From Pseudomonadota bacterium (GTDB lineage: Bacteria > Pseudomonadota > Alphaproteobacteria > Rhodobacterales > Rhodobacteraceae), in assembly GCA_020161655.1 (NCBI GenBank), contig JAIUPC010000006.1, positions 248,001 to 312,000 of the forward strand: 64,000 nucleotides of DNA, given 5' to 3'. The notes under the pieces are model-generated. The model was not told the origin of the DNA. It saw only the letters and a list, made by a program, of their open reading frames with translations, and did not search any database. Position numbers and translations under genes: made by a program. Shown here in pieces: positions 18,013 to 28,685 of the stretch (the stretch's first letter is position 1; every line of letters begins with the position of its first letter).

Positions 18013-20583
18013 ATGATCGCCGTACTTGTCCGCGACCTTGCCCGCCACGGAGAGCGGACCGCGCTGGTCGTTCCCGGCGAGGGGACGGTGAGCTACGCCG
18101 ATCTCGCCCGTCGTGCCGCGGCCTTCGCCGCCCGGCTGCCCGGTCCGAAGCGCCTCGTGGCGATCGAGGCGGCGGCTTCGGCCCATGCGATCACCGCCTA
18201 TCTCGGCGCCCTTGCGGCAGGCCATGCCGTGGCGCTTTTGCCAGCGGGTGACAGCGACGCCATGCGCCGCTTCGCCGACCGGTTCCGCCCCGAGGCCGCG
18301 TTCCAGCGGCTGGACGGCCGCTGGCGGCTGCTGGCCGGCGGCGCCGCGCGGGGCAGCAAAATTCACCCCGATCTCGCGCTTGTCCTCATGACATCGGGCA
18401 GCACCGGCCACGGCAAGGGCGTCCGTCTTTCCGGCGCGGCGCTGGACAGAAACGCCGGCTCCATCGCCGAATACCTGCAACTTGGCCCCGAGGACCGCGC
18501 CGGGCTGGTCTTGCCGCTGCACTATTCCTATGGCCTCTCGGTCCTGAATTCGCACCTCGCGGCGGGGGCAAGTCTCTGGCTGCACCAGGGCTCGGTGCTG
18601 GTGTCGGGGTTCCTCGACGGCCTCGCCGCTGCCGGTTGCACCAACCTTTCCGGCGTACCGCATACGTTCGAGCTTCTGGAAAGCGTCGGTCTCAGGGATG
18701 CCGCATTGCCGCGCCTTGGGATGCTGACTGTCGCAGGCGGCGCGATGGCGGCTGACCGGGTCATGCGCTGGCACGACCACATGGCCGCCCGCGAAGGCCG
18801 CTTCTTCGCCATGTACGGCCAGACCGAGGCCACCGCCCGGATCGCCTATCTGCCGCCCGAACTGGCAGGACAGGCGCCTGACCGCATCGGCATCGCCATC
18901 CCCGGCGGCAGCCTTTGCCTGCGCGCTGCCGACGGCCGCACGATTGAGGAACCGGGCGTCGAGGGCGAGCTCATCTATCGCGGCGCCAATGTGATGATGG
19001 GTTATGCCGATACCCGCGCCGACCTCGCGCGCGGGGCTGAGATTGACGCGCTCGCGACGGGCGACCTGGCGCTTCGCGACGAGGCCGGGCTTTACCGGAT
19101 CGTCGGCCGGCTGCGGCGGATGTCGAAGATCGCCGGGCTTCGCGTCGGCCATGATGCGGTCGAGGCGGCGCTGGCCGCCGCAGGCATTCGCGCCGCCGTG
19201 GTCGGCGACGACTGCGGCCTGACGGCAAGCTATGTCTCTACCCACGATCCCGAAGCCGTGGCCGACCTCATCACCCAAGCGACCGGTCTGACCAACCGCC
19301 ACGTACGCGCCGTAAGGGTGCCGGACCTGCCGCGCCTCTCTTCCGGCAAGGTCGATTACGAAAGCCTGCGCAAGAACGCGCCCGCCCAGCCGACCAGCAC
19401 AGACATCGCCGGGGTCTTCCGGCAGTGCTTCCTTCCCCGACCGATCAGGCCCGGCGACAGTTTCACCAGCCTTGGCGGCGACTCCCTTCGCCATGTCGAG
19501 CTTTCGATGGAGGTGGAGCGGCTTCTCGGCCATCTGCCGCGCGACTGGGAAAGGATGAGCCTGTCCGAGCTTGGGAGCCTTCGGCGCCCACCCGGCCCCT
19601 CGAACACGGCAGGGGGTGGTATCGGCACCGACCTTCTGATCCGCGCGCTCGCCATCCTCGCCGTCGTGGTCCAGCATCAAACGCTCTGGCCGACCTACGG
19701 CGGAGCGGCGGCGATGGTGGTGCTGATCGGCTACGGGCTCGGGCGGTTCCAGCGCGGCTTTCTGGCGGCGGGCGACATTCCGGGCCTGCTGCGGCCGCTC
19801 TGGAAGGTGCTTGTGCCCTACTACCTGATCCTTGTCGGCTATGCGCTGGCCTGGGGACAGGTGCCCTGGGCTTCGGTCATTCTCACCGGGAATTTCGGTT
19901 TCGCCGACCCAGTGCGGCAGGACATGCTGCCCTATCTCTACTGGTTCGTCGAAGCCTATACGCAACTCCTTATAGCAATGGCCCTCTTGGCGCTGATCCC
20001 CACCGTCCGCCGCCTGATCGGGACCGCGCCGTTCCACTTCGGCCTCTTGCTGCTCGCCGGGGCCTCCGCCGCGCGGCTGGTCGGACCCGAGCTCTGGCCA
20101 TTGGGTGGCCGCCAGATCTTCACGCTGCCGTGGATCTTCTACCTTTGCGCCTTCGGCTGGTGCGTGGCGACCGCCGACAGCTGGGGCCGGCGCCTTGCCG
20201 TCCTGGCGGCGGCGTCAGTGTTGATGCCTGCGGCTGCGTATCTCGGCGGCAACTGGTTCGGTGCCTGGATCAAGTACGGCGCACAGTTCGCGGTGATCGC
20301 CGCCTTGCTCTACCTGCCGCATGCAAGGCTGCCGAAGGCCGTGGCGCGCGTCATTCTTGAAATCGCGCGCGCGAGCTTCCTGATCTACCTCCTTCACCGC
20401 TTCGCGCCCGAGGTGCTGATGCTGCCGCTCGCGGGCATCCTGCCGGGACCGGTTTTCGACCTTCTCGCGATCTGTGGCGGGGTGGCGCTTGGCCTTGCGG
20501 CTTCGGTTTTGCAGCGGCACCTGCCTGAGTTGGGAACCCTCCTGCCGCTGCGAAGCCGCGCGAACCGCACGATGCCCGCGTAA
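18013..20583 (+). CDS. Adenylation-carrier-membrane acyltransferase fusion protein
   Basis: 856-residue multidomain protein. Residues 1-~460 are an AMP-forming acyl/amino-acid-activating domain: core motif LMTSGSTGHGKG near 125-136, YGQTEATAR near 267-275, and the A10-type lysine in LSSGKVDY near 446. Residues ~465-535 are a carrier domain with FTSLGGDSLRHVEL, where Ser491 is the expected phosphopantetheine site. From about 540 to the end are some ten hydrophobic segments beginning IRALAILAVVVQH, an Arg544-x10-His555 pattern like that of acyltransferase family 3. The architecture implies activation of an acid, tethering on the carrier, and transfer to an acceptor at the membrane. No condensation or thioesterase domain is present. 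The substrate and acceptor are unknown. Confidence 0.85.
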   Translation: MIAVLVRDLARHGERTALVVPGEGTVSYADLARRAAAFAARLPGPKRLVAIEAAASAHAITAYLGALAAGHAVALLPAGDSDAMRRFADRFRPEAAFQRLDGRWRLLAGGAARGSKIHPDLALVLMTSGSTGHGKGVRLSGAALDRNAGSIAEYLQLGPEDRAGLVLPLHYSYGLSVLNSHLAAGASLWLHQGSVLVSGFLDGLAAAGCTNLSGVPHTFELLESVGLRDAALPRLGMLTVAGGAMAADRVMRWHDHMAAREGRFFAMYGQTEATARIAYLPPELAGQAPDRIGIAIPGGSLCLRAADGRTIEEPGVEGELIYRGANVMMGYADTRADLARGAEIDALATGDLALRDEAGLYRIVGRLRRMSKIAGLRVGHDAVEAALAAAGIRAAVVGDDCGLTASYVSTHDPEAVADLITQATGLTNRHVRAVRVPDLPRLSSGKVDYESLRKNAPAQPTSTDIAGVFRQCFLPRPIRPGDSFTSLGGDSLRHVELSMEVERLLGHLPRDWERMSLSELGSLRRPPGPSNTAGGGIGTDLLIRALAILAVVVQHQTLWPTYGGAAAMVVLIGYGLGRFQRGFLAAGDIPGLLRPLWKVLVPYYLILVGYALAWGQVPWASVILTGNFGFADPVRQDMLPYLYWFVEAYTQLLIAMALLALIPTVRRLIGTAPFHFGLLLLAGASAARLVGPELWPLGGRQIFTLPWIFYLCAFGWCVATADSWGRRLAVLAAASVLMPAAAYLGGNWFGAWIKYGAQFAVIAALLYLPHARLPKAVARVILEIARASFLIYLLHRFAPEVLMLPLAGILPGPVFDLLAICGGVALGLAASVLQRHLPELGTLLPLRSRANRTMPA

Positions 20584-20925
20584 CGGCGCGGCACGACGGG
20601 AATCACCCGCCAAAAGATCGGAACGGCTGCCGTCCTGCTTCCTTTTCAGGGAAAGCGGGCAACCAATGCGTCTGCGCGGCACCAGCAGGCGGCCCTGTTT
20701 TCGTGCGAGAGATCGTAGATCAATCTATGGTTGAGTTTGTTTCCATAGCAAGAACTGAGGTCGGACGTTTTCGGCGACATCGTGCCGAAAACCTTAAGAT
20801 TGTCCTTACGGGATTACGCTCATTCGTCCGGAGCGACACACCCCGACTTCATTTGTGCCCCAACTTTGCCATCTTGGACGGCATTGTTCTGAGCAGGGAC
20901 ACACTCACCGATCAAGGAACACCAA
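20584..20925. other. Intergenic region before the beta-helix gene
   Basis: 342 bp without a credible gene. It is AT-richer in the middle (20710-20830) and carries a perfect 9-bp inverted repeat (20767-20792). The AAGGAA before the ATG at 20926 is a reasonable ribosome site. It probably holds the promoter of the secreted beta-helix gene. Confidence 0.5.
20767..20792. promoter_or_regulatory. Perfect inverted repeat upstream of the beta-helix gene
   Basis: GTTTTCGGC (20767-20775) and GCCGAAAAC (20784-20792) are perfect 9-bp arms around an 8-bp spacer, about 135 bp before the start of the beta-helix gene. There is no T-tract on either side, so an operator or mRNA hairpin is more likely than a terminator. 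Confidence 0.5.
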
Positions 20926-22593
20926 ATGACATTCGTCAAGTCACTGCTCATGGCAAGCGTGGGACTCAGCATCCTCGGATCGCAGGTCAGTTCGGCAGAG
21001 TACTTCGTGCGGCCGCTAACCCCGGGACCCGTCGCAAACACGGCAGTCGCCGCGATTTCGCTGCAGGCGACCGCCCCGGACGATGTATCCGCCCCCTCCG
21101 CGGAACAGAACGCTGTCACTCAGCCACCAGTGATTCCTCCTGCTGCCGCCGCTGATGCGCCGGCCACGGGAACCGCACAGAATGCCACTGCGACAAAGGA
21201 ACCGCACAAGATTGCGGTCTCCCCTGGCGCGAAATGGGTCAGCGCCCGCGGCCATGGGGAAGCATCAGGCACGACTGGCGGAACCACCACCACGCCGACG
21301 GCTCCCGCTCCGACCACGCCCGTCGTCACCGCCCCGTCGCAGACCGGTTCCACCGGCACCCCCTCGACGCCGTCCACAACGACACCTACAGGGCCGGCCC
21401 CTGTGATGACCGCAGGCCAGACCTACAATAGTCTCGGCGCGCTCCTGCAGTCCGGCAAGGTGACGGGCGGCGACCGCATCTACCTGCTCGGCGGCTACCA
21501 TGGCCCGGTGGTCCTGGCTGGTCTGCAGTTCACGTCACCGGTGACCATCACGTCGATGCCCGGCCAGGTCGCCCACGTCGACAGCATCAACGTTCGTGCA
21601 TCGAGCAAGATCGTCATCAACGGCCTCAAGGTCTGGCCGACGTCAGCCGCCAACGGCCTCGTGGCGCAGGTTCGCAGCTACAACGACAGCAGCGACCTGG
21701 TGTTTTCGGATCTCGACGTGCGTGCGGCGGCCAATGCCACGAACTACCAGCAATGGAATACCACCGACTGGAACAATAACCAGCGCTCCGGTTTCCTTAT
21801 CGATGGTCAGCGCCAGACAGTCTTCCGCAACCGTCTTACCGGCGTTTACAACGGTGTCTTCGTCCTGGGGCAGAATGCCCTCGTCGAAGAGAACATCGTT
21901 GACGGTTTCGCGGGCGACGCATTCCGGGCGCTTGGCGATAACTCCGTCGTTCGCCGCAACAGGGCGCAGAACTGCCGCCAGACCAACGGCACCCATATCG
22001 ACGGCATCCAGAGCTTTTCGCGGGGCCCCACCGGAAAGGTCGGCACCGGCGTCGTGCGCAACGTCGTGATCGAAGGCAACAAGTTCCTGGAATTTGTCGG
22101 CACGCGGAGTCCGATCAACTGCAAACTGCAGGGTATCGGCCTCTTCGACGGGATGTTTGAAGGCTTCGTCATCCGCAACAACCTGATCTCGTCCACCGCA
22201 TATCACGGCATCACCATCGGCGGCGGCTTGAACAGCGTCATCACCAACAACACAGTCGTCCACGCCATGGGCACCGCCGGCAACTGGCCTTGGATACGCG
22301 TGTCGAACCACAAGAACGGCACTCCCTCAACGAACGTGACCGTTGCAAACAATCTGGCGAACTCTATCAAGGCCGTCACCGACCCGGCGCTCGGCAACCG
22401 TGAGACCAACAACGTGATCGTCAAGAACGCATCGGGCGAATTCAATGCACTCAATCAGCAGGACTACACCCTGAAGTCGACGTCGACCGCCATCGACAAG
22501 GGCGCGCCGACGCTGGCTCCGCAAATCGATATCAACAAATCGCCGCGACCGAAGGGCAAAGCCCCGGATGCGGGCGCTTACGAAAGCTTCTGA
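20926..22593 (+). CDS. Secreted right-handed parallel beta-helix protein
   Basis: 555 residues. The signal peptide is MTFVKSLLMASVGLSILGSQVSSAE. Residues ~25-165 are a low-complexity Ala/Pro/Thr/Gly linker (runs such as TTGGTTTTPTAPAPTTP). From about 170 to the end is a right-handed parallel beta-helix with PbH1-type rungs and Asn ladders: NGLKVW, LVFSDLDVRAA, QTVFRNRLTGVYNGVFV, NALVEENIVDGFAGDAF, FVIRNNLISSTAYHGITI, SVITNNTVVHA. Such folds occur in polysaccharide lyases, epimerases and adhesins; no clear catalytic site was recognised. It follows the membrane acyltransferase fusion and is closed by a strong terminator, so surface-polymer modification is a possible joint role. Confidence 0.85.
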   Translation: MTFVKSLLMASVGLSILGSQVSSAEYFVRPLTPGPVANTAVAAISLQATAPDDVSAPSAEQNAVTQPPVIPPAAAADAPATGTAQNATATKEPHKIAVSPGAKWVSARGHGEASGTTGGTTTTPTAPAPTTPVVTAPSQTGSTGTPSTPSTTTPTGPAPVMTAGQTYNSLGALLQSGKVTGGDRIYLLGGYHGPVVLAGLQFTSPVTITSMPGQVAHVDSINVRASSKIVINGLKVWPTSAANGLVAQVRSYNDSSDLVFSDLDVRAAANATNYQQWNTTDWNNNQRSGFLIDGQRQTVFRNRLTGVYNGVFVLGQNALVEENIVDGFAGDAFRALGDNSVVRRNRAQNCRQTNGTHIDGIQSFSRGPTGKVGTGVVRNVVIEGNKFLEFVGTRSPINCKLQGIGLFDGMFEGFVIRNNLISSTAYHGITIGGGLNSVITNNTVVHAMGTAGNWPWIRVSNHKNGTPSTNVTVANNLANSIKAVTDPALGNRETNNVIVKNASGEFNALNQQDYTLKSTSTAIDKGAPTLAPQIDINKSPRPKGKAPDAGAYESF

Positions 22594-22614
22594 CACCGCC
22601 CGTTGCTGAGTACC

Positions 22615-22649
22615 CCCGCCGCGCGCCAAGGATCGCGCGGCGGGTTTTT
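22615..22649 (+). terminator. Intrinsic terminator after the beta-helix gene
   Basis: A perfect 11-bp stem, CCCGCCGCGCG/CGCGCGGCGGG (22615-22625 and 22634-22644), with an 8-nt loop followed by TTTTT at 22645. It lies between the convergent beta-helix and oxyR genes. Confidence 0.93.
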
Positions 22650-22664
22650 CATTTGCGGGTCGCC

Positions 22665-23576
22665 CTAGCGGCTGTCGCCTGCCGGAGCGATCTCGGCTGC
22701 ACTCTTCACGATCTCGCTGATCTGCTGCAACTGCCAGGTCAGGGGGCTGGTCCTCCGCCAGACCATGCCGATGGTGCGCGAGGGCTGCGGTCCGGCGAAG
22801 CGCGAGACGGCGACGGGCGCCGATCCTGTCTCGACCGCCACCGCCATCTCCGGGATCAACGTCACGCCGATCCCTGCCCCCACCATCTGAACCAGCGTGG
22901 CGAGCGAACTGCCATCGAGCAACTCCTTCGGGCGCGCGCCGGCCATGTCGCAGAACGACAGCGCCTGATCGCGGAAGCAGTGGCCCTCCTCCAGCAGTAG
23001 AAGCCGCATCTCTCGCAACATCTCGCGGCTGGGGACCGGTCTCTCGGCCTCATCACGATGCCGGACGAGGACGAAATCTTCGGAGAAGAGCGGCACCTCG
23101 ATCAGCGACGGCTCTGAGACCGGAAGCGCCACGATGGCTGTGTCGAGGCGACCGTCGGCAATCTCCTGCAGCAGCTTTGCCGTCGTCGTTTCGCGCAGCT
23201 GGAGGTCAAGCGCAGGATAGTGCCGGCCCAGCGCACCGATCACTCGCGGCAGGAAATAGGGCGCGATCGTCGGAATGACCCCGATCCTGAGCCGACCGCT
23301 CAGCCTTTCCCCGGCCGCGCGCGCCAGATCCTCAAGCTCTTCGACAGCCCTCAGGATCGCGCGCGCCCGGTCGACGAAGGTTTCGCCAAACTCCGTCAGG
23401 CGCACCTCTCGCGGGCCGCGTTCGAAAAGCGCCGTGCCGAGCGACGCCTCAAGATCGCGGATCTGCATGGACAGGGCCGGCTGGGTGACGGCGCTGACGT
23501 CGGCGGCGCGACCGAAATGCCCCTGCCGCGCCAGGGCATCGACATAGCGGAGCTGTTTCAAGGTCATGTTTATCAT
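22665..23576 (-). CDS. oxyR: Hydrogen-peroxide-sensing LysR-type regulator OxyR
   Basis: 303-residue LysR-family regulator with an N-terminal winged helix-turn-helix (LKQLRYVDALARQGHFGRAADVSAVTQPALSMQI region, residues 5-39) and an effector domain. The OxyR peroxidatic and resolving cysteines are conserved in the segment EEGHCFRDQALSFC, Cys200 and Cys209, with exactly the 8-residue spacing of the Escherichia coli Cys199/Cys208 pair. Oxidation of this pair is expected to switch on katG, which is transcribed divergently 160 bp away. The start could instead be the internal ATG at 23567 (MTLKQLRY). Confidence 0.93.
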   Translation of the reverse strand: MINMTLKQLRYVDALARQGHFGRAADVSAVTQPALSMQIRDLEASLGTALFERGPREVRLTEFGETFVDRARAILRAVEELEDLARAAGERLSGRLRIGVIPTIAPYFLPRVIGALGRHYPALDLQLRETTTAKLLQEIADGRLDTAIVALPVSEPSLIEVPLFSEDFVLVRHRDEAERPVPSREMLREMRLLLLEEGHCFRDQALSFCDMAGARPKELLDGSSLATLVQMVGAGIGVTLIPEMAVAVETGSAPVAVSRFAGPQPSRTIGMVWRRTSPLTWQLQQISEIVKSAAEIAPAGDSR

Positions 23577-25948
<2,372 letters not shown>

Positions 25949-25968
25949 TCACCGGGTAACAAGTTTTG

Positions 25969-25997
25969 GGGCGCGGTGATAAGGCCGCGCCCTTTTT
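25969..25997 (+). terminator. Intrinsic terminator of katG
   Basis: GGGCGCGG (25969-25976) pairs with CCGCGCCC (25985-25992) over an 8-nt loop, followed by TTTTT and CTTT. It lies 20 bp after the katG stop. Confidence 0.92.
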
Positions 25998-26050
25998 CTT
26001 TGCTGCACGCCAATCCCTTGCCGATGCTCTGCCCCCGGCGGAGAATCGGG

Positions 26051-26095
26051 TTGACGCTTTTGAAACGTTATAATAAAAGTTTGGAACGTTCCAAA
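26051..26095 (+). promoter_or_regulatory. Promoter region with two LacI-type operators
   Basis: A perfect 16-bp palindrome, TTTGGAACGTTCCAAA (26080-26095), has the CG centre typical of LacI-family operators. A second, imperfect site at 26059-26074 (TTTGAAAC/GTTATAAT) matches it at 12 of 16 positions, with centres exactly 21 bp apart. A TTGACG -35-like element is at 26051; TAAAAG at 26074 (17-bp spacing) is a weak -10 candidate, and a TATAAT at 26069 is too close (12 bp). The LacI gene at 36321 in the same operon is the natural candidate repressor. Confidence 0.8.
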
Positions 26096-26112
26096 ATCGA
26101 AAGGCTGCCGCC

Positions 26113-27117
26113 ATGAAATGGACTTTGATCGGTGCCAGCACCATTGCCGCGCAATACATGATCCGTGCGATCCGGGCGCAGGAAAACGGCGAAATCGTCA
26201 GCGTCCTCAGCGAGTCCGCCGCGCGCGGCGGCGACTATGCAAGCGAACATGGGATCCAGAAGTCCTTCACCGATCTTGATGAGGCCCTGGCCGATCCGGC
26301 GGTGGAGGCAGTCTACATCTCCACCACCAACGAAAAGCATCTCGCGCAGGCGCTCGCCGCCATTGCCGCCGGCAAGCATGTGCTTTGCGAAAAGCCGCTC
26401 GCCATGACGGTCGCCGATGCTGCGGAGATGGTCGCGGCGGCCGAATTGGCGGGTGTGACCTTCGCCACCAACCATCACCTGCGCTGTTCCGGCAGCCACC
26501 GGGCCGTGCGCGACCTGATCGCATCCGGGCGCATCGGCAAGGTCCTGTCGCTGCGCCTCTTCCATGCCGTCCACCTGCCGGAGAACCTGCGAGGCTGGCG
26601 CATCAACTCCGCCGAGGCCGGCGGCGGCGTGATCCCCGACATCACCGTGCATGACGCCGACGTGACCCGCTTCCTTCTTGGCGAAGACCCGGAGACGGTT
26701 GTGGCGCAGATGACCGCCTCGGGCATGGGCGAAGGCGTCGAGGACAGCGCCATGTCGGTCTGGACCATGCCTTCCGGCGCGATGGTGATGAGCCATGAGA
26801 GCTTCACCCACCCCTTCGCCGGATCGGGGTTCGAGGTTCACGGCACTGAAGGCTCGATCTTCGCGCGGGGCGTGATGACGCAAAATCCGGTGGGCGAGAT
26901 CGAACTTGTCACCAAGGCCGGACGCGAGGCCGTCGCCTATCCAACGCATGACCTTTACGTGCAGGGCGTCGCTGAATTCGTCGCCGCCACCCAAGGCAAG
27001 GGCAAGCCGGCGGCGACCGGTTGGGACGGGGTCAAATCGCTCGCCGTGGCCTTCGCCGTGCGCGAGGCGGCGGCGACCGGCAAGCGTCTGACGGTGAACT
27101 ACGGGGGCGCGAAATGA
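26113..27117 (+). CDS. Gfo/Idh/MocA-family NAD(P)-dependent oxidoreductase
   Basis: 334 residues, first gene of an eleven-gene catabolic operon. A Rossmann domain starts at MKWTLIGASTIAAQYM (an atypical GASTIA in place of GxGxxG), with the family motif VLCEKPLAMT near residues 94-103 (the EKP lysine) and a C-terminal beta-sheet domain containing GGGVIPDITVHDADVTRFLLG, whose Asp/His pair fits the usual catalytic DxxxHxxD-like site. Members oxidise or reduce sugars, inositols and related cyclic polyols, or act on 3-keto sugars. The stop overlaps the next start by 4 nt. The substrate is unknown. Confidence 0.88.
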   Translation: MKWTLIGASTIAAQYMIRAIRAQENGEIVSVLSESAARGGDYASEHGIQKSFTDLDEALADPAVEAVYISTTNEKHLAQALAAIAAGKHVLCEKPLAMTVADAAEMVAAAELAGVTFATNHHLRCSGSHRAVRDLIASGRIGKVLSLRLFHAVHLPENLRGWRINSAEAGGGVIPDITVHDADVTRFLLGEDPETVVAQMTASGMGEGVEDSAMSVWTMPSGAMVMSHESFTHPFAGSGFEVHGTEGSIFARGVMTQNPVGEIELVTKAGREAVAYPTHDLYVQGVAEFVAATQGKGKPAATGWDGVKSLAVAFAVREAAATGKRLTVNYGGAK

Positions 27118-28685
27118 CCAAGGTTGTCAGCCCCGCTGAAGCCGTCGCGCGCATCCCCGATGACGCCGTTGTCACCGTCTCCTCCTCCTCGTCGCTCGGC
27201 TGCCCGGATCTGGTGCTTCAGGCCATCGGCGAACGGTTCGACGCCGAAGGCCATCCCCGCGACCTGACGACGCTCCACCCGATCGCGGCGGGCGACATGT
27301 ACGGCGTCAAGGGCATGGACCATATCGCCAAGGACGGGCTTCTTTCCCGCGTCCTTGCCGGCTCGTACCCTTCGGGCCCTTCGAGCCTGCCGATGCCGGA
27401 AATCTGGAAGATGATCGTCGAGGATCGGGTCGCCGCCTACAACGTGCCCTCCGGCATCATGTTCGACATGCACCGCGAAGCTGCCGCCCGCCGTCCCGGC
27501 GTGCTGACCAAGGTCGGCTTCGACACCTTCGCCGACCCGATCCGCGAAGGCTGCGCGATGAACGACCGGGGCGCCGCCGCGCCCATTGTTCGGCGGGTGG
27601 AGTTCGACGGCGACACCTGGCTCCACTTCCCCAACATCGTGCCGAATGTCTGCATCCTCCGCGCCACCACGGCGGATGAGCATGGCAACCTGACCTATGA
27701 ACATGAGGGCGCCTATCTCGGCGGCCTCGAACAGGCGATCACGGTCAAGAACCACGGCGGCTTTGTCATCGCGCAGGTTGCCCGCGTCACCAAACGCGGC
27801 AGCCTTCGCCCCCATGACGTGCGGGTGCCGGGGCATCTGATCGACCTCATCGTCATCGACCCGCATCAGAAACAGACCTGCGAGACGCCCTATGACCCGG
27901 CTATTTCCGGCCAGATCATGCGGCCCTGGGGCAGCTTCAAGCTGGCGGAGCATGGCGTCGAGAAGATCATCGCCCGCCGCGCCGCGATGGAGCTGCGCGC
28001 CGGGATGGCGGCCAACCTCGGCTTCGGCATCTCCGCCATGGTGCCGCGCATCCTCTTGGAAGAGGGTCACCCGGAGGCGGTGACATGGGTTATCGAACAG
28101 GGTGCCGTCGGGGGCATGCCGCTGACCGGATTCGCATTCGGCTGTGCCTCCAACGCCGATGGCTTCGTCCCCTCGCCGCAGCAGTTCATCTACTTTCAGG
28201 GCGCCGGCTTCGACATGTCGTTCCTGTCCTTCCTGGAGGTCGATGTGGAAGGCAACGTCAACGTCTCGAAACTCGGCAAGAAGCCCTACCTGACCGCCGG
28301 CTGCGGCGGCTTTGTCGACATCACCTCGCATGCGAAAAAAATAGTCTATTCCGGCTGGTTCGAGGCCGGGGCAGAGATCGAGTTGACAGCAAAGGGCCTG
28401 AAGGTCGCCAAGCCCGGCAAGTTCACCAAGATGGTTGAGCAGGTGGAGCATGTCACCTTCTCAGGCCGCCGCGCCCGCCAGACCGGGCAGGAGGTGCTTT
28501 ACGTCACCGAACGCTGCGTGATGCGGCTGGGCGATACCGGGCTGGTCGCGACAGAGATCATGCCGGGGATCGTCCCTGAGCGTGACATCGCCGCCGCCAC
28601 CCAAGGCCGGGTGAAGATCGCGCCGGATGCGAAGCTGATGCCGCTGTCGCTGCTGAAGGAAGGCCCGATGGGGTGGCAGCCATGA
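27114..28685 (+). CDS. Family I CoA-transferase (acetate/propionate CoA-transferase type)
   Basis: 523-residue fused alpha-beta CoA-transferase of the Pct/YdiF type that exchanges CoA between acyl-CoA and a free acid through a glutamyl-CoA thioester. The catalytic glutamate is Glu328 in WVIEQGAVGGMP. The N-terminal half has SSSLGCPDLVLQAI and GVLTKVGFDTFADP, the C-terminal half GCGGFVDITSHAKKIVY. The start at 27114 overlaps the previous stop (ATGA), so the longer frame from 27021 is rejected. In this operon it probably activates the acid made by the aldehyde dehydrogenase; the actual acid is not known. Confidence 0.9.
   Translation: MTKVVSPAEAVARIPDDAVVTVSSSSSLGCPDLVLQAIGERFDAEGHPRDLTTLHPIAAGDMYGVKGMDHIAKDGLLSRVLAGSYPSGPSSLPMPEIWKMIVEDRVAAYNVPSGIMFDMHREAAARRPGVLTKVGFDTFADPIREGCAMNDRGAAAPIVRRVEFDGDTWLHFPNIVPNVCILRATTADEHGNLTYEHEGAYLGGLEQAITVKNHGGFVIAQVARVTKRGSLRPHDVRVPGHLIDLIVIDPHQKQTCETPYDPAISGQIMRPWGSFKLAEHGVEKIIARRAAMELRAGMAANLGFGISAMVPRILLEEGHPEAVTWVIEQGAVGGMPLTGFAFGCASNADGFVPSPQQFIYFQGAGFDMSFLSFLEVDVEGNVNVSKLGKKPYLTAGCGGFVDITSHAKKIVYSGWFEAGAEIELTAKGLKVAKPGKFTKMVEQVEHVTFSGRRARQTGQEVLYVTERCVMRLGDTGLVATEIMPGIVPERDIAAATQGRVKIAPDAKLMPLSLLKEGPMGWQP

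Noticed and set aside
17974-20037. 687-codon minus-strand frame opposite the adenylation-acyltransferase fusion
   Set aside because: Low-complexity antisense translation; the plus-strand frame has clear domains.
17665-22650. Genomic island inserted at tRNA-Leu
   Set aside because: The neighbouring accessory genes made this tempting, but there is no integrase and no repeat of the tRNA 3' end in the window.
26051-26074. TTGACG/TATAAT as a standard sigma70 promoter
   Set aside because: The spacing is only 12 bp, too short; TAAAAG at 17 bp is kept as a weak alternative.
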